From Halopseudomonas salegens (lineage in GTDB: Bacteria > Pseudomonadota > Gammaproteobacteria > Pseudomonadales > Pseudomonadaceae), in contig NZ_LT629787.1 in the NCBI RefSeq assembly GCF_900105655.1, forward strand, positions 1,054,001-1,118,000: DNA of 64,000 nucleotides, given 5' to 3'. The position numbers and the translations under genes are program-made. The number at the start of each line of letters is the position of its first letter. Within the stretch, counting starts at the first letter, position 1. Below are positions 15,571-25,410 of this stretch, piece by piece. The notes beneath the pieces are model-generated. The model ran no database searches, was not told the DNA's origin, and saw nothing but the letters and a program-made list of their open reading frames with translations.

Positions 15571-17040
15571 TCAGGCAATGGCTGGGCGCAGTGTGCCAGT
15601 AGCAGTATGGTTGGTTGTGTCCCGGTCCTTGGCCGTTGGTTGGCTGAGCAAGGCCGACAGACGCACGTCGGTACCCAGTACATAGCGCAACTCGCCGTTG
15701 TCGGCAAATACCGGTGCAGACAGGGTAAAGCAGAACGCGTCGGTTGCCGAGGAGCGGTACACCGGGCTGATGTGAATTGCCTGACTATTGCGCACCTCAC
15801 GGAACCACGAGCGGTCTGACCAGTTGCGACCGCGCACGCTGGCCGCGTTGCCGCTCGCGAGGTCGCGCGCCAGAACATTTTCGCTGACCTGAATGCCATC
15901 GGCGCCGACCAGATACATCAATTCGAAGCGGCCATCCTGATCGACGGCCTGGCGCAGGCAGGATTCGGCGCTGGCGACGCCTTGCAACAGGCGTTGATCG
16001 GCAGCGAGTCGGCTGACCTGACTGCTGATTTGCTGATGAATGTCGAGCTGGAAGCCCCCCAGGCCGTCCAGTAGGTGATCACCTTCGGCGCGGACGGCTT
16101 CACTGTGCTCGCTGATCTGGGTTGCCCGTTGGGTGAGGCTGCCGGCGATATCCGCGACCCCCTGGACGTCCTGGCTCAGGGACCGTACGGCAGCACCGAT
16201 CTGTTCGGTACCACTGGCCATGCTGGCCACACGCTTATCCAGTTGATTCATGTTGTCGCCAGCTTCGGCCAAGCTGTGGTCGACGCGCTGAATGCCCTCG
16301 CGACCTTCGGCAATCGCCTGGTGCATGCTGGAGCCTGCACCTTCAAGCCGCTGCATGCCCTCGCGAAAACCATCGATGATCTGGCTGACCTGATCCGTCG
16401 CTGCGGTGGTTGAGCCGGCCAGACGGCGCACTTCATCGGCGACTACGGCAAAGCCGCGCCCCTGCTCGCCAGCCCGGGCGGCTTCTATGGCGGCATTCAG
16501 AGCCAGCAGATTGGTTTGCTGTGAAATGGTTGCAATCATGCCGATGACCTGAGTCATTTCCTCGATCTGACTACCCAGGCGCTGAATTTCCCCAGCCAGT
16601 TGTTGCTCGGTCCCTTCGATGACTTGCACCTGGTCAAGCACCATTCGGCTGTCGTTCTGGCACAGTTGCAGGCGCTGGCTGACATCATCCGACAAGCCGG
16701 CAACCTGTGTGGCTCCAGGCATCAGCTCGGATTCCAGTGTCTGACTGATTTCTTCAATAGCGCTGGCGATCAATTCAGAGGATTGGGCCAGCTGCTCGCC
16801 TTGTTGCTCGCTGTCGCGGGCTATGCGGGCCAGTTCCGGTGCATGTGCGGCAATACCGACTGAAGCGCGCAAGCTTTTGGCGATTCGGTTTTCCAGTTGT
16901 TGGGTAAATGTACCCAGGCGACGCAGGACTGCTGAGTTGCCCTGCGGTTGGCTGCTCAGATCAAGATGCTCAAACAAGCGAGTCAGAGCGTCATTATCGG
17001 TTGTGGAGGGGCGGGCTAGACGAAATAGAGGCACGATCAT
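15571..17040 (-). CDS. Soluble methyl-accepting chemotaxis protein with C-terminal sensor
   Basis: The highly conserved signalling hairpin tip ([20 protein letters not shown], then [13 protein letters not shown]) lies in the middle of the protein, flanked by heptad-rich helices. No transmembrane segment or periplasmic sensor precedes it. The last 130 residues form a PDC/cache-like domain ([42 protein letters not shown]). It should signal to CheA from the cytoplasm. I chose ATG 17,040 ([11 protein letters not shown]); an upstream ATG at 17,118 would add 26 unlikely residues but cannot be excluded. The C-terminal sensor resembles that of the EAL protein at 34,486. Confidence 0.85.
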   Translation of the reverse strand: MIVPLFRLARPSTTDNDALTRLFEHLDLSSQPQGNSAVLRRLGTFTQQLENRIAKSLRASVGIAAHAPELARIARDSEQQGEQLAQSSELIASAIEEISQTLESELMPGATQVAGLSDDVSQRLQLCQNDSRMVLDQVQVIEGTEQQLAGEIQRLGSQIEEMTQVIGMIATISQQTNLLALNAAIEAARAGEQGRGFAVVADEVRRLAGSTTAATDQVSQIIDGFREGMQRLEGAGSSMHQAIAEGREGIQRVDHSLAEAGDNMNQLDKRVASMASGTEQIGAAVRSLSQDVQGVADIAGSLTQRATQISEHSEAVRAEGDHLLDGLGGFQLDIHQQISSQVSRLAADQRLLQGVASAESCLRQAVDQDGRFELMYLVGADGIQVSENVLARDLASGNAASVRGRNWSDRSWFREVRNSQAIHISPVYRSSATDAFCFTLSAPVFADNGELRYVLGTDVRLSALLSQPTAKDRDTTNHTATGTLRPAIA

Positions 17041-17298
17041 TCTCCCTGAGTGCGATAGCAGATAGCTAGCAAGAAGAGTGCCGCTATCGCGGAAACGTCC
17101 CCAGGGGCTGATTTGCATCAGCTGTCGAAGCGGACCGGGATCGATTCTTGTTGTTTTTTGGTGCGTCTGGCAGGGGCGTGCACCGTAATATTCTTGCGAA
17201 TTGGGTTCAATCCCTGCCTGACCGGTCGTGGCGTCGGTCAGGTACCGCCTGATTTTGCTACACTAGGCGCCATTCATCGTCATAGCCGGAAGCGACTC

Positions 17299-18624
17299 TT
17301 GTTTACACAATTTGATCTTGACCCACGCCTGCTCAAGGCGCTGGATGCTTTGTTGTTGCAGACCCCGACCGATGTTCAGCTGGCAGCACTGCCACCTGCT
17401 CTGAAAGGGCGTGATCTCTATTTGCTGGCCAGAACAGGCACGGGCAAAACGCTGGCTTATCTGTTGCCGATGTTGCAGCGTTTGCAGGACGACAGCAGCA
17501 AGCCCCTGTCACCAAGAGCATTGATTCTGGTGCCGACCCGTGAGTTGGCTCGTCAGGTGCTGGCCGAGATCGCAAAACTGGCTCGCTTTACCTATTTGCG
17601 TGCGGACATTGTCACCGGGGGCGAGGGCTTCAAGGAGCAGGCGGCGCGCCTGCGGAAAAATCCGGATATTGTCGTGGCTACCACCGGCCGGGCGCTGGAG
17701 CAGATGCAGGCGGGCAACCTGGAACTGGATGCCGTGCAGATGCTGGTGCTGGATGAAGCCGATCGTATGCTGGATATGGGCTTCAGTGAAGATGTGGCGA
17801 CCTTGTCAGCGCAATGTCCGACGGAGCGTCAGACCTTGTTGTTGTCGGCCACCAGTGGCCACGCCGGAATGAAAACCATGGCGTCGCGAGTGCTGCATGA
17901 ACCGGAATGGCTGGAACTGGATCAGGTGCGTGGCGGCGCGACTCAGGTTCGTCAGCAGGTGATTCCCACGGATGACAACGCACACAAGGAAACGCTGCTC
18001 AAGTGGTTGCTGAAGGAGGAGGGTGAAGGCAAGTCCATTGTCTTTACCAATACCAGGGCCATGGCTGACCGCCTGAATGGCGTGCTGCGAGCGGCAGATT
18101 TGCGCGTTTATGTACTGCATGGCGAGAAATCGCAGGAGGATCGCAAGCTGGCTGTCGAGCGCTTCAAGCAAGGCGGTGGTGGTGTTCTGGTTGCTACTGA
18201 TGTCGCTGCACGCGGGCTGGATATTGACCAGCTGGATCGGGTGATCAATTTTGATATGCCGCGTAGTGGTGATGACTACCTGCATCGCATTGGGCGAACT
18301 GGCCGCGCCGAGCATGAAGGGCTGGCGGTTTCCCTGGTTGCACCGCACGAATGGAACCTGATGTCGAGTATCGAGCGTTATTTGCGCTGGCAGTTCGAGC
18401 GGCGAATTATCAAACCGCTGGCTGGGAGCTTCAAGGGACCGAAGAAGGTCAAGGCGTCCGGCAAGCCGGCAAGCAGCAAAAAGCGCAAGTCAGCAGACAA
18501 GGGAAGTAAAACGGCCAAGGCGGCAAAAAAACCGGCGGCCAAACGCAAACCGTCCAACAAGGTGCCCAAAGGGCAGGTCGTTGCCAGCGGAGATGGCTTG
18601 GCACCACCCCGCAAGCGACAGTAG
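17299..18624 (+). CDS. DEAD-box ATP-dependent RNA helicase
   Basis: The protein has 441 residues from TTG 17,299, where homology with family N-termini begins (FTQFDLDPRLLKALDALL); GGAAG lies eight bases upstream. All helicase motifs are present: Q motif PTDVQ, ARTGTGKT, PTRELA, DEAD, SAT, ATDVAARGLD and HRIGRTGR. A lysine/alanine-rich tail of about 70 residues probably binds RNA. It belongs to the RhlE/SrmB-like group acting in ribosome assembly or RNA decay, often at low temperature. The frame remains open upstream to 17,113 but that part looks non-coding. It is divergent from the chemoreceptor gene. Confidence 0.88.
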   Translation: MFTQFDLDPRLLKALDALLLQTPTDVQLAALPPALKGRDLYLLARTGTGKTLAYLLPMLQRLQDDSSKPLSPRALILVPTRELARQVLAEIAKLARFTYLRADIVTGGEGFKEQAARLRKNPDIVVATTGRALEQMQAGNLELDAVQMLVLDEADRMLDMGFSEDVATLSAQCPTERQTLLLSATSGHAGMKTMASRVLHEPEWLELDQVRGGATQVRQQVIPTDDNAHKETLLKWLLKEEGEGKSIVFTNTRAMADRLNGVLRAADLRVYVLHGEKSQEDRKLAVERFKQGGGGVLVATDVAARGLDIDQLDRVINFDMPRSGDDYLHRIGRTGRAEHEGLAVSLVAPHEWNLMSSIERYLRWQFERRIIKPLAGSFKGPKKVKASGKPASSKKRKSADKGSKTAKAAKKPAAKRKPSNKVPKGQVVASGDGLAPPRKRQ

Positions 18625-18661
18625 AGCACACCCGTTGATCATCAGGGCGGCTTCGTCCTGA

Positions 18662-19285
18662 TCAGCGCGTATGGCCGTTGACCAGCAGGCGAAACGCGGT
18701 ATTCGCCGGGCCTGGATCTGGTTGGCGGCCACAGATCAGGTCACAATAGATCGCGCCCTCACCAATCTTGATGATATAGAACGCCAGGCTTTCGGCATCC
18801 ATTTCCGGGTTGATATTGTTGGCGGCGATTTCTTTCTCGAACAGGTCTTTCCAGGTGCCCATCAGGCGCTGCTGCAGGCCGGCTACCTGGGATGTCAGCA
18901 GCTGCAGGCTCCACTGGGGTTCGTTGTGCATGAAGTCATGCAATGGTCTGGACTCAATCAGCGCGACGTTGATGTCATTGTAGATTTGCGCGAGATAATC
19001 AATCCCTTCCAGGCCGGGCGTCTCATTGGCACGTTCCAGTGCCTGGTCGTAGATCCCCTTGTACAATGACCAGAGAATCTCTCCCATCAGCAAATCCTTG
19101 TTGCCAACCCAGCGCATCAGGGTGGCACGGCCAATGCCCAGCTCTTCGGCCAGCAGGGACAGATTCAGGCGTCTGCCTTCAAGCCACCAGCGGCGAGCCA
19201 TACGAAAGGCACTCAAGGGCGTGGCACGCTCTTCGGACTTGCGCTGCGACAAGGCCATGGCCAGTGGGGTAGGGTTATTGCTCAT
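18662..19285 (-). CDS. TetR-type regulator, QsdR-like
   Basis: This 207-residue protein has an N-terminal helix-turn-helix (LNLSLLAEELGIGRATLMRWVGNKDLLMGEILW) of the QsdR type. A long helical C-terminal ligand domain follows. QsdR represses a lactone-degrading pathway in Rhodococcus; homologues in Pseudomonas-type bacteria are common and mostly of unknown function. The target is not evident; the SDR gene 186 bases away on the same strand is a candidate, since both read leftwards. Confidence 0.8.
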   Translation of the reverse strand: MSNNPTPLAMALSQRKSEERATPLSAFRMARRWWLEGRRLNLSLLAEELGIGRATLMRWVGNKDLLMGEILWSLYKGIYDQALERANETPGLEGIDYLAQIYNDINVALIESRPLHDFMHNEPQWSLQLLTSQVAGLQQRLMGTWKDLFEKEIAANNINPEMDAESLAFYIIKIGEGAIYCDLICGRQPDPGPANTAFRLLVNGHTR

Positions 19286-19471
19286 GCGTGTGTGCCCGTT
19301 ACGGTGGTGGTTTTATAGCGTGGAGCTATGGTAACAAGAACGATACCAAGAAGAGAAGTGTCCCGGGGCTGAAGCAGTCCAATTTGTGGGCCCTGGCAGG
19401 CGCAGATGCGCAAAAAGCGCTCCGCTTAACATTTGTATCGGGCTGCTGCAGTTGGTGCAGGGGTATCAGAT

Positions 19472-20221
19472 TCACCCGCGGCCAATATAGGGCATTTTTG
19501 TCGCCATGATAGTCATGAACTGGATGTTGCTTTCCAGCGGCAATTGCGCCATGTGCAATACAGATTGAGCAACATGCTCAACATCCATGGTTGGCTCGAT
19601 CATGATCTCGCCGCTGGCCTGGGGAATGCCACGCTGCATGGGGGCGACCATGTCGGTAGCAGCATTGCCAATGTCGATCTGGCCACAGGCAATGTTGTAG
19701 CGTCGCCCATCCAGCGAGCTGGCTCGGGTCAGCCCCGTTATTGCGTGTTTGCTGGCAGTGTAGGGCGCCGAGTTCGGGCGCGGAACATGCGCCGAAATCG
19801 AACCATTGTTGATGATGCGTCCACCCATGGGTGATTGCTCGCGCATGATTCTGAAGGCGTGCTGGGTGCAGAGAAAAGCACCGGTGACATTGGTGTCCAG
19901 AGTGGCTTGCCACTGTTCGGGAGTAAGGTCTTCGAGTGGCAGTGGAGGTGTGCCGGTTCCAGCGTTATTGAACAGCAGGTCCAACCGACCCCAGCGTTCA
20001 AGCGTAGCGGAAAACAAGGCCGCTACCGAATCCGGGTTGCGCACGTCGGTCTCGATGCACAGCGCTCGTTCAGCATCCTTGCCTGCGGCATCACGCGTGG
20101 CCTGAAGCTTGTCAGGACTGCGTCCGGCAAGGCTGACTGCATACCCTGCACGCAGCAGAGCGAGACTGCATGCGCGACCTATCCCGCTACCCGCGCCGGT
20201 AACAATGGCTACTTTGTGCAT
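19472..20221 (-). CDS. Short-chain dehydrogenase/reductase
   Basis: This is a 249-residue classical SDR. The cofactor loop TGAGSGIG is at residues 8-15, NNAG follows at about 89, and the catalytic Ser (NNGSIS), Tyr and Lys (YTASK) are in place. The Arg after the first strand (AGRSPDK) suggests a preference for NADP. The substrate is not predictable. It lies upstream of the TetR gene on the same strand with its own leader; a CCTGAAATC stretch precedes the start. It may be co-regulated with the TetR gene. Confidence 0.87.
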   Translation of the reverse strand: MHKVAIVTGAGSGIGRACSLALLRAGYAVSLAGRSPDKLQATRDAAGKDAERALCIETDVRNPDSVAALFSATLERWGRLDLLFNNAGTGTPPLPLEDLTPEQWQATLDTNVTGAFLCTQHAFRIMREQSPMGGRIINNGSISAHVPRPNSAPYTASKHAITGLTRASSLDGRRYNIACGQIDIGNAATDMVAPMQRGIPQASGEIMIEPTMDVEHVAQSVLHMAQLPLESNIQFMTIMATKMPYIGRG

Positions 20222-20258
20222 GGCTATCTCCTGAAATCATGGCCAGAAATGCTAGCAC

Positions 20259-20291
20259 AAAAAAAGCCGGTTACCTGTTCAGGTAACCGGC
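20259..20291 (-). terminator. Intrinsic terminator of the first cutinase gene
   Basis: On the minus strand gccggttacct pairs with aggtaaccggc (11 bp, gaac loop) and is followed by seven T. It lies 50 bases past the cutinase stop codon and separates that gene from the SDR. Confidence 0.88.
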
Positions 20292-20341
20292 AAACGCGCA
20301 TCACTTGGTTGGTTCATCAGCTGACTGTTGTATTACTCCAA

Positions 20342-21208
20342 TCAGTTGATGCCTTTGGTACGAACTTCCCAGCTGCGATCGTTGCACAATTCGCAGTTGC
20401 GGCCATAAAAGGTACCTTCGGCATTCAGATCACCCATCAGGTGGAAGCGATACCAGGCAGTTGACGGGCCGCGATAGTCGCCACCATCCCCCACGGGTTC
20501 AAAGTGACTGGCACCACGCAGGTTGCCCCAGAAAACCGGTACGTTGGCGTTGCGGAATACCGGGCTGCCATTCAGAGTCGGACCCGCCAGCGTGTCGGAG
20601 CTGCCGGTCATCAGGAACATGGGTCCATTCTGGTTGCGCTGCGACGAGGAGCGATGTCCAAGACCCAGTACATAGGGCTGGAAGGGGGCTGTCACGGTAA
20701 CCCGGCTGTCACGGCCGGCCATGATGGTACCACCACCGCCTTGCGAGTGGCCGGAGACACCCACCTTGTTGAGATCCAGGTTGCCGGAATAGGTGCCGGT
20801 GCTGCGACCATTCTGCTGCACCAGGTAATCCAGGCAATCAATCATTTCTTCACCCGACCCCGGGTTGGACGTGTTGGCTGCGGCAACTACAAAGCCGTGG
20901 CTGGCCCAGTGGTCCAACAAGCCGCGGTACGTTCTGGGTGAGGCACCAGTACCGTTGCCCCAGAGAATGATCGGGTGACGCAGGTTGTCATTGCCCAGCG
21001 TGCGGGGGCGGTAGACGGTACAGCTACGACCGGCACTTTCACTGGTGGTGGCGAAGGGGCCTGAGCGGTCAAAGCTGGAGACAGCGGGGAATCCGGAATC
21101 CACTCCGCCGCCGGGCGGTGGTGGTGGTGGGGTGGGGTTGCTGGCCATGGCATTGGCAGAAAGCACCAGGCCGGCGGCGATGGACGTCAGTTTGAAAGCT
21201 GTATTCAT
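20342..21208 (-). CDS. Secreted cutinase / polyester hydrolase (P. mendocina cutinase type), copy 1
   Basis: This 288-residue protein has a signal peptide ending at about residue 22 (ANAMA), then a short polyproline-glycine linker (PTPPPPPPGGG). An alpha/beta-hydrolase follows that I recognise as close to the P. mendocina cutinase. The nucleophile motif is GHSQGGGG with Ser155; Asp205 (GSSDT) and His235 (ASHFEP) complete the triad, and the 50- and 30-residue spacings equal those of that enzyme. A C-terminal Cys pair (CELC) fits its disulfide. Such enzymes hydrolyse cutin, triglycerides and synthetic polyesters outside the cell. It has its own leader and terminator beside a paralogue. Confidence 0.9.
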   Translation of the reverse strand: MNTAFKLTSIAAGLVLSANAMASNPTPPPPPPGGGVDSGFPAVSSFDRSGPFATTSESAGRSCTVYRPRTLGNDNLRHPIILWGNGTGASPRTYRGLLDHWASHGFVVAAANTSNPGSGEEMIDCLDYLVQQNGRSTGTYSGNLDLNKVGVSGHSQGGGGTIMAGRDSRVTVTAPFQPYVLGLGHRSSSQRNQNGPMFLMTGSSDTLAGPTLNGSPVFRNANVPVFWGNLRGASHFEPVGDGGDYRGPSTAWYRFHLMGDLNAEGTFYGRNCELCNDRSWEVRTKGIN

Positions 21209-21348
21209 GTTCGAAGTACCTTTTGTTGGTCTTGTTGGACTGTATCGTAGTGACGGGCTGTCGCATGTTTGATCTGCTGCCCGATTGTTGCGCTAGCTAC
21301 CATATCAAGACAAAAAAAATAATTGATTCACCCATGCGGGTTAAATAC

Positions 21349-21360
21349 ATGAACGTTCAT
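21349..21360 (-). promoter_or_regulatory. Palindrome atgaacgttcat upstream of cutinase copy 1
   Basis: This perfect 12-bp palindrome lies 140 bases upstream of the cutinase start. A related palindrome sits at the same distance before the second cutinase. Adjacent sequence (gggtta on one side, tcc on the other) is also shared. It is a candidate operator for a common regulator; the regulator is unknown. Confidence 0.5.
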
Positions 21361-21387
21361 TCCTTTTTGTGCGTTTTGGCAATAAAA

Positions 21388-21415
21388 AAGGCAGCCAGTT
21401 ATTGCTGGCTGCCTT
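21388..21415 (-). terminator. Intrinsic terminator of the second cutinase gene
   Basis: On the minus strand aaggcagccag pairs with ctggctgcctt around a six-base loop and is followed by a T-rich run. It lies about 20 bases after the stop of cutinase copy 2, so the two cutinases are separate transcripts. Confidence 0.85.
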
Positions 21416-21434
21416 GGTAGTGTCAGTCGTTGAC

Positions 21435-22304
21435 TCAGTTGATGCCTTTGCGCTGCACTTCCCAGTCACGGTCGTTGCACAAGCCGCAGTTACTGCCATA
21501 GAACAGGCTTTCAGCGTTACCGTCATTCATCAGGTGGAAGCGATACCAGGCAGTGGACGGACCACGATAATCGCCACCATTGCTGGCCGGTTCAAAGTGC
21601 CCGGCCCCCTGCAAATTACCCCAGAACACAGGGACGTTGGCATTGCGGAATACCGGCCGGCCGTTCAGGCGTGGCCCGGCCAGGGTATCGGAGCTGCCCG
21701 TCATCAGGAACATGGGTCCATTCTGGTTACGCTGCGAAGAGCTGTCATGGCCGAGACCCAGCACATAGGGCTGGAAGGGGGCTGTGACGGTGATGCGACT
21801 GTCCTGCCCCGCCATGATTGAGCCGCCACCACCTTGCGAGTGGCCAGAAGAGCCGACACGGTTAACATTCAGTTTGTCTGCGTAAGTACCTGTGCTGCGC
21901 CCATTCTGCTGGACCAGGTAGTCGAGGCAGGCAAGCATTTCCTGGCCGGAGCCGGCGTCTGATGTATTGGCGGCAGCGACGACAAAGCCATGGCTGGCCC
22001 AGTGATCAAGCAAGCTGCCATAACCGCTGGGAGAGGCGCCTGTACCGTTACCCCAGATAATGATCGGATGACGGCGGTTGTTTTCGCCCAGGGTACGTGG
22101 ACGATAAATGGTGCAGTCGGGACCTTCACGGCCACTCGTGGTGCTAAAAGGCCCGGAACGGTCAAAACTGGATACAGCGGGGAAACCAGAGTCTCCACCA
22201 CCAGTGGGAGGCGGCGGTGGTGGTGGGGTGGGGTTGCTGGCCAGGGCATTGGCCGAGAGCATCAGGCCGACGGCCAGGGCAGTCAGTTTGAAAGCAGCAT
22301 TCAT
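21435..22304 (-). CDS. Secreted cutinase / polyester hydrolase, copy 2
   Basis: This 289-residue protein is clearly a tandem duplicate of copy 1. It has the signal peptide MNAAFKLTALAVGLMLSANALA, the linker PTPPPPPPPTGGG and the catalytic triad Ser156, Asp206 and His236. Differences cluster around surface loops (for example GREGPDC, SGYGSLL, HDSSSQ), which could change substrate preference. The 25 bases just before the start codon are almost the same as in copy 1, so the duplication included the regulatory leader. Secretion to the periplasm by Sec is predicted; release by type II secretion is known for relatives but not shown here. Confidence 0.9.
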   Translation of the reverse strand: MNAAFKLTALAVGLMLSANALASNPTPPPPPPPTGGGDSGFPAVSSFDRSGPFSTTSGREGPDCTIYRPRTLGENNRRHPIIIWGNGTGASPSGYGSLLDHWASHGFVVAAANTSDAGSGQEMLACLDYLVQQNGRSTGTYADKLNVNRVGSSGHSQGGGGSIMAGQDSRITVTAPFQPYVLGLGHDSSSQRNQNGPMFLMTGSSDTLAGPRLNGRPVFRNANVPVFWGNLQGAGHFEPASNGGDYRGPSTAWYRFHLMNDGNAESLFYGSNCGLCNDRDWEVQRKGIN

Positions 22305-22444
22305 GTTTGAAGTACCTTTTGTTGGTCTTATCGGTATGCATCAGAACATCAGAGTGTTGCATCACTCATCGTGTGCATGTTTGTTGCGCCGCACATCGTA
22401 GCAATACAAAAAGATAAAATGGCTCACCTATAAGGGTTAGTTGC

Positions 22445-22456
22445 ATGAATATTCAT
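22445..22456 (-). promoter_or_regulatory. Palindrome atgaatattcat upstream of cutinase copy 2
   Basis: This perfect 12-bp palindrome differs from the copy-1 site only in its two central bases and lies exactly the same distance (140 bases) from its gene. Conservation of the site while most of the leader between has diverged points to function. Confidence 0.5.
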
Positions 22457-22597
22457 TCCAGGCAGGTTCTGGAAAACTGCCTGCATTGACGCAGCGACGG
22501 TTAACACAAGGAAAGCCAACCAAAGCTGGTTGACCAGGTACTTGCTGTACAAGCAAAGGAAGGAGGGTGCGCGGGCATTCCGAGGCACAGCAGGGGC
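22457..22597. other. Gap between cutinase promoter region and htpX end
   Basis: Together with the cutinase leader, bases 22,305-22,625 contain no gene. Apart from the palindrome at 22,445 and the hairpin at 22,598, I see only ordinary intergenic sequence. Confidence 0.4.
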
Positions 22598-22619
22598 GCC
22601 CGGCAGCATGCTGCCGGGC
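22598..22619 (-). terminator. 22-bp perfect palindrome after htpX
   Basis: gcccggcagc is followed at once, after at, by its reverse complement, seven bases past the htpX stop. It forms a strong hairpin but has no T-run, so it may stabilise the mRNA end or act with Rho. Confidence 0.5.
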
Positions 22620-22625
22620 CAGTGA

Positions 22626-23519
22626 TCAGCGGAAGCTACCGCGGCGCAGGGCTTCAATCCGCTGTTCCAGCGGTGGGTGACTCATCAGGAGGCCAGCCAG
22701 GCCATTTTTCATATTGGCATTGATACCGAAGGCTTTCAGTTCGCCAGGCATTTCTACCGGAATACCCTGTTCTGCGCGCAGGCGCTCAAGCGCAGCGATC
22801 ATGCCGCCGGCCCCGGTGAGTTGAGCCGCCGCGGCATCGGCGCGGAATTCGCGCTGACGGGAGAACCACATGACGATGATCATGGCCAGAATGCCCAGGA
22901 TAATCTCGGCAAAAATGGTTGCGATAAAGTAACCGAGACCCGGACGACCGCTGTCATTCTTGAAAACTGCCCGATCGACGAAGTTGCCGATGATGCGGGC
23001 AAAAAACATGACAAAAGTGTTCACCACGCCCTGGATCAGCGTCAGGGTGACCATATCGCCATTGGCAACGTGGCCGATTTCATGCGCCATGACCGCACGC
23101 ACTTCCTGCGGGCTGAAGCGTTGCAGCATGCCGTCGGATACCGCGACCAGCGAATTATTGCGGTTCCAGCCCGTTGCAAAGGCATTGGATGCCCGGGAAG
23201 GAAAGATACCCACTTCAGGCATACCGATACCGGCTTCGCGGGCCAGCTCGGCGACGGTGTCCATTAACCACTGCTCTTGCCGGTTTTGCGGCTTTTCAAT
23301 AATCCGGGTGCCGGTGCCGCGCTTGGCCAGCCATTTCGACATGAACAGTGAGATAAAAGAGCCAGCAAAGCCGATTATGGCGCAGAACACCAACAGGGCA
23401 GGCAGGTTCATGCCGCCTTGCCCATCGTGAATGCCGCCCAGGCCGAGCAGGCTCAAGGTAACACTGGCGACCAGGATAATGGCCAGGTTGGTCGCCAGGA
23501 ACAGAAAGATGCGCATCAT
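22626..23519 (-). CDS. htpX: Heat-shock membrane metalloprotease HtpX
   Basis: This is a 297-residue M48 protease. I chose the ATG at 23,519 because family members begin [19 protein letters not shown]. The zinc site HEIGH lies near residue 142, with the third ligand Glu in [10 protein letters not shown]. Two hydrophobic segments occur before and two after the catalytic motif. HtpX degrades misfolded inner-membrane proteins together with FtsH and is usually induced by envelope or heat stress. The [20 protein letters not shown] stretch is a family hallmark. It stands alone, 135 bases after the aminotransferase gene read in the same direction. Confidence 0.95.
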   Translation of the reverse strand: MMRIFLFLATNLAIILVASVTLSLLGLGGIHDGQGGMNLPALLVFCAIIGFAGSFISLFMSKWLAKRGTGTRIIEKPQNRQEQWLMDTVAELAREAGIGMPEVGIFPSRASNAFATGWNRNNSLVAVSDGMLQRFSPQEVRAVMAHEIGHVANGDMVTLTLIQGVVNTFVMFFARIIGNFVDRAVFKNDSGRPGLGYFIATIFAEIILGILAMIIVMWFSRQREFRADAAAAQLTGAGGMIAALERLRAEQGIPVEMPGELKAFGINANMKNGLAGLLMSHPPLEQRIEALRRGSFR

Positions 23520-23654
23520 GGAAGCGTTGTCTCCAGAGGGTGATGATATTGCCTGCTTCCCCGCAGGCAATTCCTGGAACGTATATTGGGTGAACCCGCG
23601 GTCTTTTCAATCGGCAGTCTATTGCAAATCGTGTAGCACAATGTCAGCCGGGTT

Positions 23655-24866
23655 TTATTGTCGATAACCATGCAAAAAATTGGCGATACGGCCAATAGCC
23701 ACTTCCAGATCATCCTTGCGTGGCAAGGAAACAATGCGGAAGTGATCAGGCCAGGGCCAGTTGAAAGCTGTGCCCTGTACCACCAGGATTTTTTCCTGCA
23801 ACAACAGATCCAGTACCATCTTTTCATCGTTGTGGATCGGGTACATCTTGGGATCCAGGCGCGGGAACAGATACAGCGCGCCCTTGGGCTTGGTACAGCT
23901 GACCCCGGGGATGTCGTTGAGCATTTCCCAGGCGGCGTCGCGCTGTTCCAGCAAGCGGCCACCGGGCAGGATCAGGTCGTTGATGCTTTGATAGCCACCC
24001 AGTGCGGTCTGAATCGCATGCTGGGAGGGTACGTTGGCGCACAGACGCATGGACGCAAGGATGTCGATGCCTTCGATATAACTTTGTGCCTTGTGTTTGG
24101 GACCGCTGATTATCATCCAGCCGGAACGGAAGCCCGCCACACGGTAGGACTTGGACAAGCCGTTGAAGGTCAGGCAGAGCAAGTCAGGGGCGACGGCGGC
24201 AAAGGACTCATGTTCGGTGCCGTCATACAGAATCTTGTCGTAGATCTCGTCAGCCAGCACCAGCAGGTTGTGCTCACGGGCGATGGCTGCCAATTGTTCC
24301 AGCATGTCGCGCGAATACACCGCCCCGGTCGGGTTGTTCGGGTTGATCAATACCAGGGCACGGGTGTTGCTGGTAATCTTGCTGCGAATATCTTCGATAT
24401 CCGGATACCAGTCGGACTGCTCGTCACACAGATAATGCACGGGTTTGCCACCGGACAAGCTGACGGCTGCGGTCCACAGCGGGTAATCAGGTGCCGGGAT
24501 CAGTACTTCATCACCATTATTCAACAGGCCCTGCATGGCCATGACGATCAACTCGGAAACACCATTACCCAAATAGATATCCTCAATGCCGACATTGGGG
24601 ATGTTTTTCGTTTGGGTGTAGTGCATGATCGCTTTACGCGCAGAAAACAGTCCCTTTGAATCACTGTAACCCTGGGCCGTTGGCAGGTTGTGAATCACGT
24701 CCTGGAGAATTTCTTCCGGTGCCTCGAAGCCAAAGGGCGCGGGGTTGCCGATGTTCAGCTTGAGAATGCGGTGGCCTTCTTCTTCCAGCCGTTTGGCATG
24801 GCGCAGGACGGGGCCGCGAATGTCATAGCACACATTGGCCAATTTGTTGGATTTGCTAACCTGCAT
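23655..24866 (-). CDS. alaA: Alanine-forming aminotransferase, AlaA-like
   Basis: The protein has 403 residues from ATG 24,866, where homology begins ([20 protein letters not shown]); E. coli AlaA has 405. It is a PLP fold-type I enzyme: [22 protein letters not shown] and the cofactor lysine in [16 protein letters not shown] are all present. AlaA transfers the amino group of glutamate to pyruvate to make alanine. The gene has its own AAGG ribosome site and is divergent from msrB. The gene name rests on overall similarity, not on a substrate test. Confidence 0.88.
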   Translation of the reverse strand: MQVSKSNKLANVCYDIRGPVLRHAKRLEEEGHRILKLNIGNPAPFGFEAPEEILQDVIHNLPTAQGYSDSKGLFSARKAIMHYTQTKNIPNVGIEDIYLGNGVSELIVMAMQGLLNNGDEVLIPAPDYPLWTAAVSLSGGKPVHYLCDEQSDWYPDIEDIRSKITSNTRALVLINPNNPTGAVYSRDMLEQLAAIAREHNLLVLADEIYDKILYDGTEHESFAAVAPDLLCLTFNGLSKSYRVAGFRSGWMIISGPKHKAQSYIEGIDILASMRLCANVPSQHAIQTALGGYQSINDLILPGGRLLEQRDAAWEMLNDIPGVSCTKPKGALYLFPRLDPKMYPIHNDEKMVLDLLLQEKILVVQGTAFNWPWPDHFRIVSLPRKDDLEVAIGRIANFLHGYRQ

Positions 24867-24973
24867 GGGGCATTTACCTTGTCGAAACGGGTGCTGCGGG
24901 CAATGTAAAACACGCATCATACGTCGTGCACCCTGTTCGGGGAAAGCCCGAGTTGGAGAACCTGGAGAAGCCG

Positions 24974-25372
24974 ATGAAAAAAGTCGCCAAAACCGAAGCC
25001 GAATGGCGTCAGCAGCTCTCGCCAGAGGCCTTTGCGGTCTGCCGGCAACAGAGCACCGAACGGCCATTCAGTGGCGCCTACTACACCAACCAGCAACCCG
25101 GTCGTTATCATTGCATTTGCTGCGATGCCGCGTTGTTTGATACCGCAACCCAGTTTGATGCCGGTTGCGGCTGGCCCAGCTATTACGCCCCGGTGAGCGA
25201 AGACGCGATTGTCAGTAAAGATGACTTCAGCCATGGCATGCAGCGGACTGAAGTGCTCTGTGCGCGCTGCGATGCGCATCTGGGACATGTGTTTCCGGAT
25301 GGCCCGCCACCAACCGGGTTGCGCTATTGCATCAATTCGGTGGCGCTGCGCTTGCAACCCCGCGATGAATAA
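24974..25372 (+). CDS. msrB: Peptide methionine (R)-S-oxide reductase MsrB
   Basis: This is a 132-residue enzyme. The start at 24,974 has GGAG seven bases upstream and gives the usual [16 protein letters not shown]-terminus. Two zinc CxxC pairs (CICC and CARC) and the catalytic cysteine in RYCINSVAL are present; GHVFPDGP is conserved. It repairs the R epimer of oxidised methionine in proteins using thioredoxin. It lies 38 bases before the glutathione peroxidase gene, forming an oxidative-stress repair pair. Confidence 0.94.
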   Translation: MKKVAKTEAEWRQQLSPEAFAVCRQQSTERPFSGAYYTNQQPGRYHCICCDAALFDTATQFDAGCGWPSYYAPVSEDAIVSKDDFSHGMQRTEVLCARCDAHLGHVFPDGPPPTGLRYCINSVALRLQPRDE

Positions 25373-25410
25373 CCCTTTTTTCCTGCATCAGAGCACCGGA
25401 GACAGCTATC

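Noticed and set aside
17113..17298. Upstream extension of the DEAD-box gene by 62 codons
   Set aside because: The residues ([15 protein letters not shown] and so on) do not look like helicase; family homology begins at FTQFDLDP, with TTG 17,299 just before.
20342..22304. Calling the two hydrolases PETases of the Ideonella/PE-H type
   Set aside because: Their nucleophile motif is GHSQGGGG and residue spacing follows P. mendocina cutinase, not the GWSMGGGG pattern of PETase-type enzymes; PET activity is not shown.
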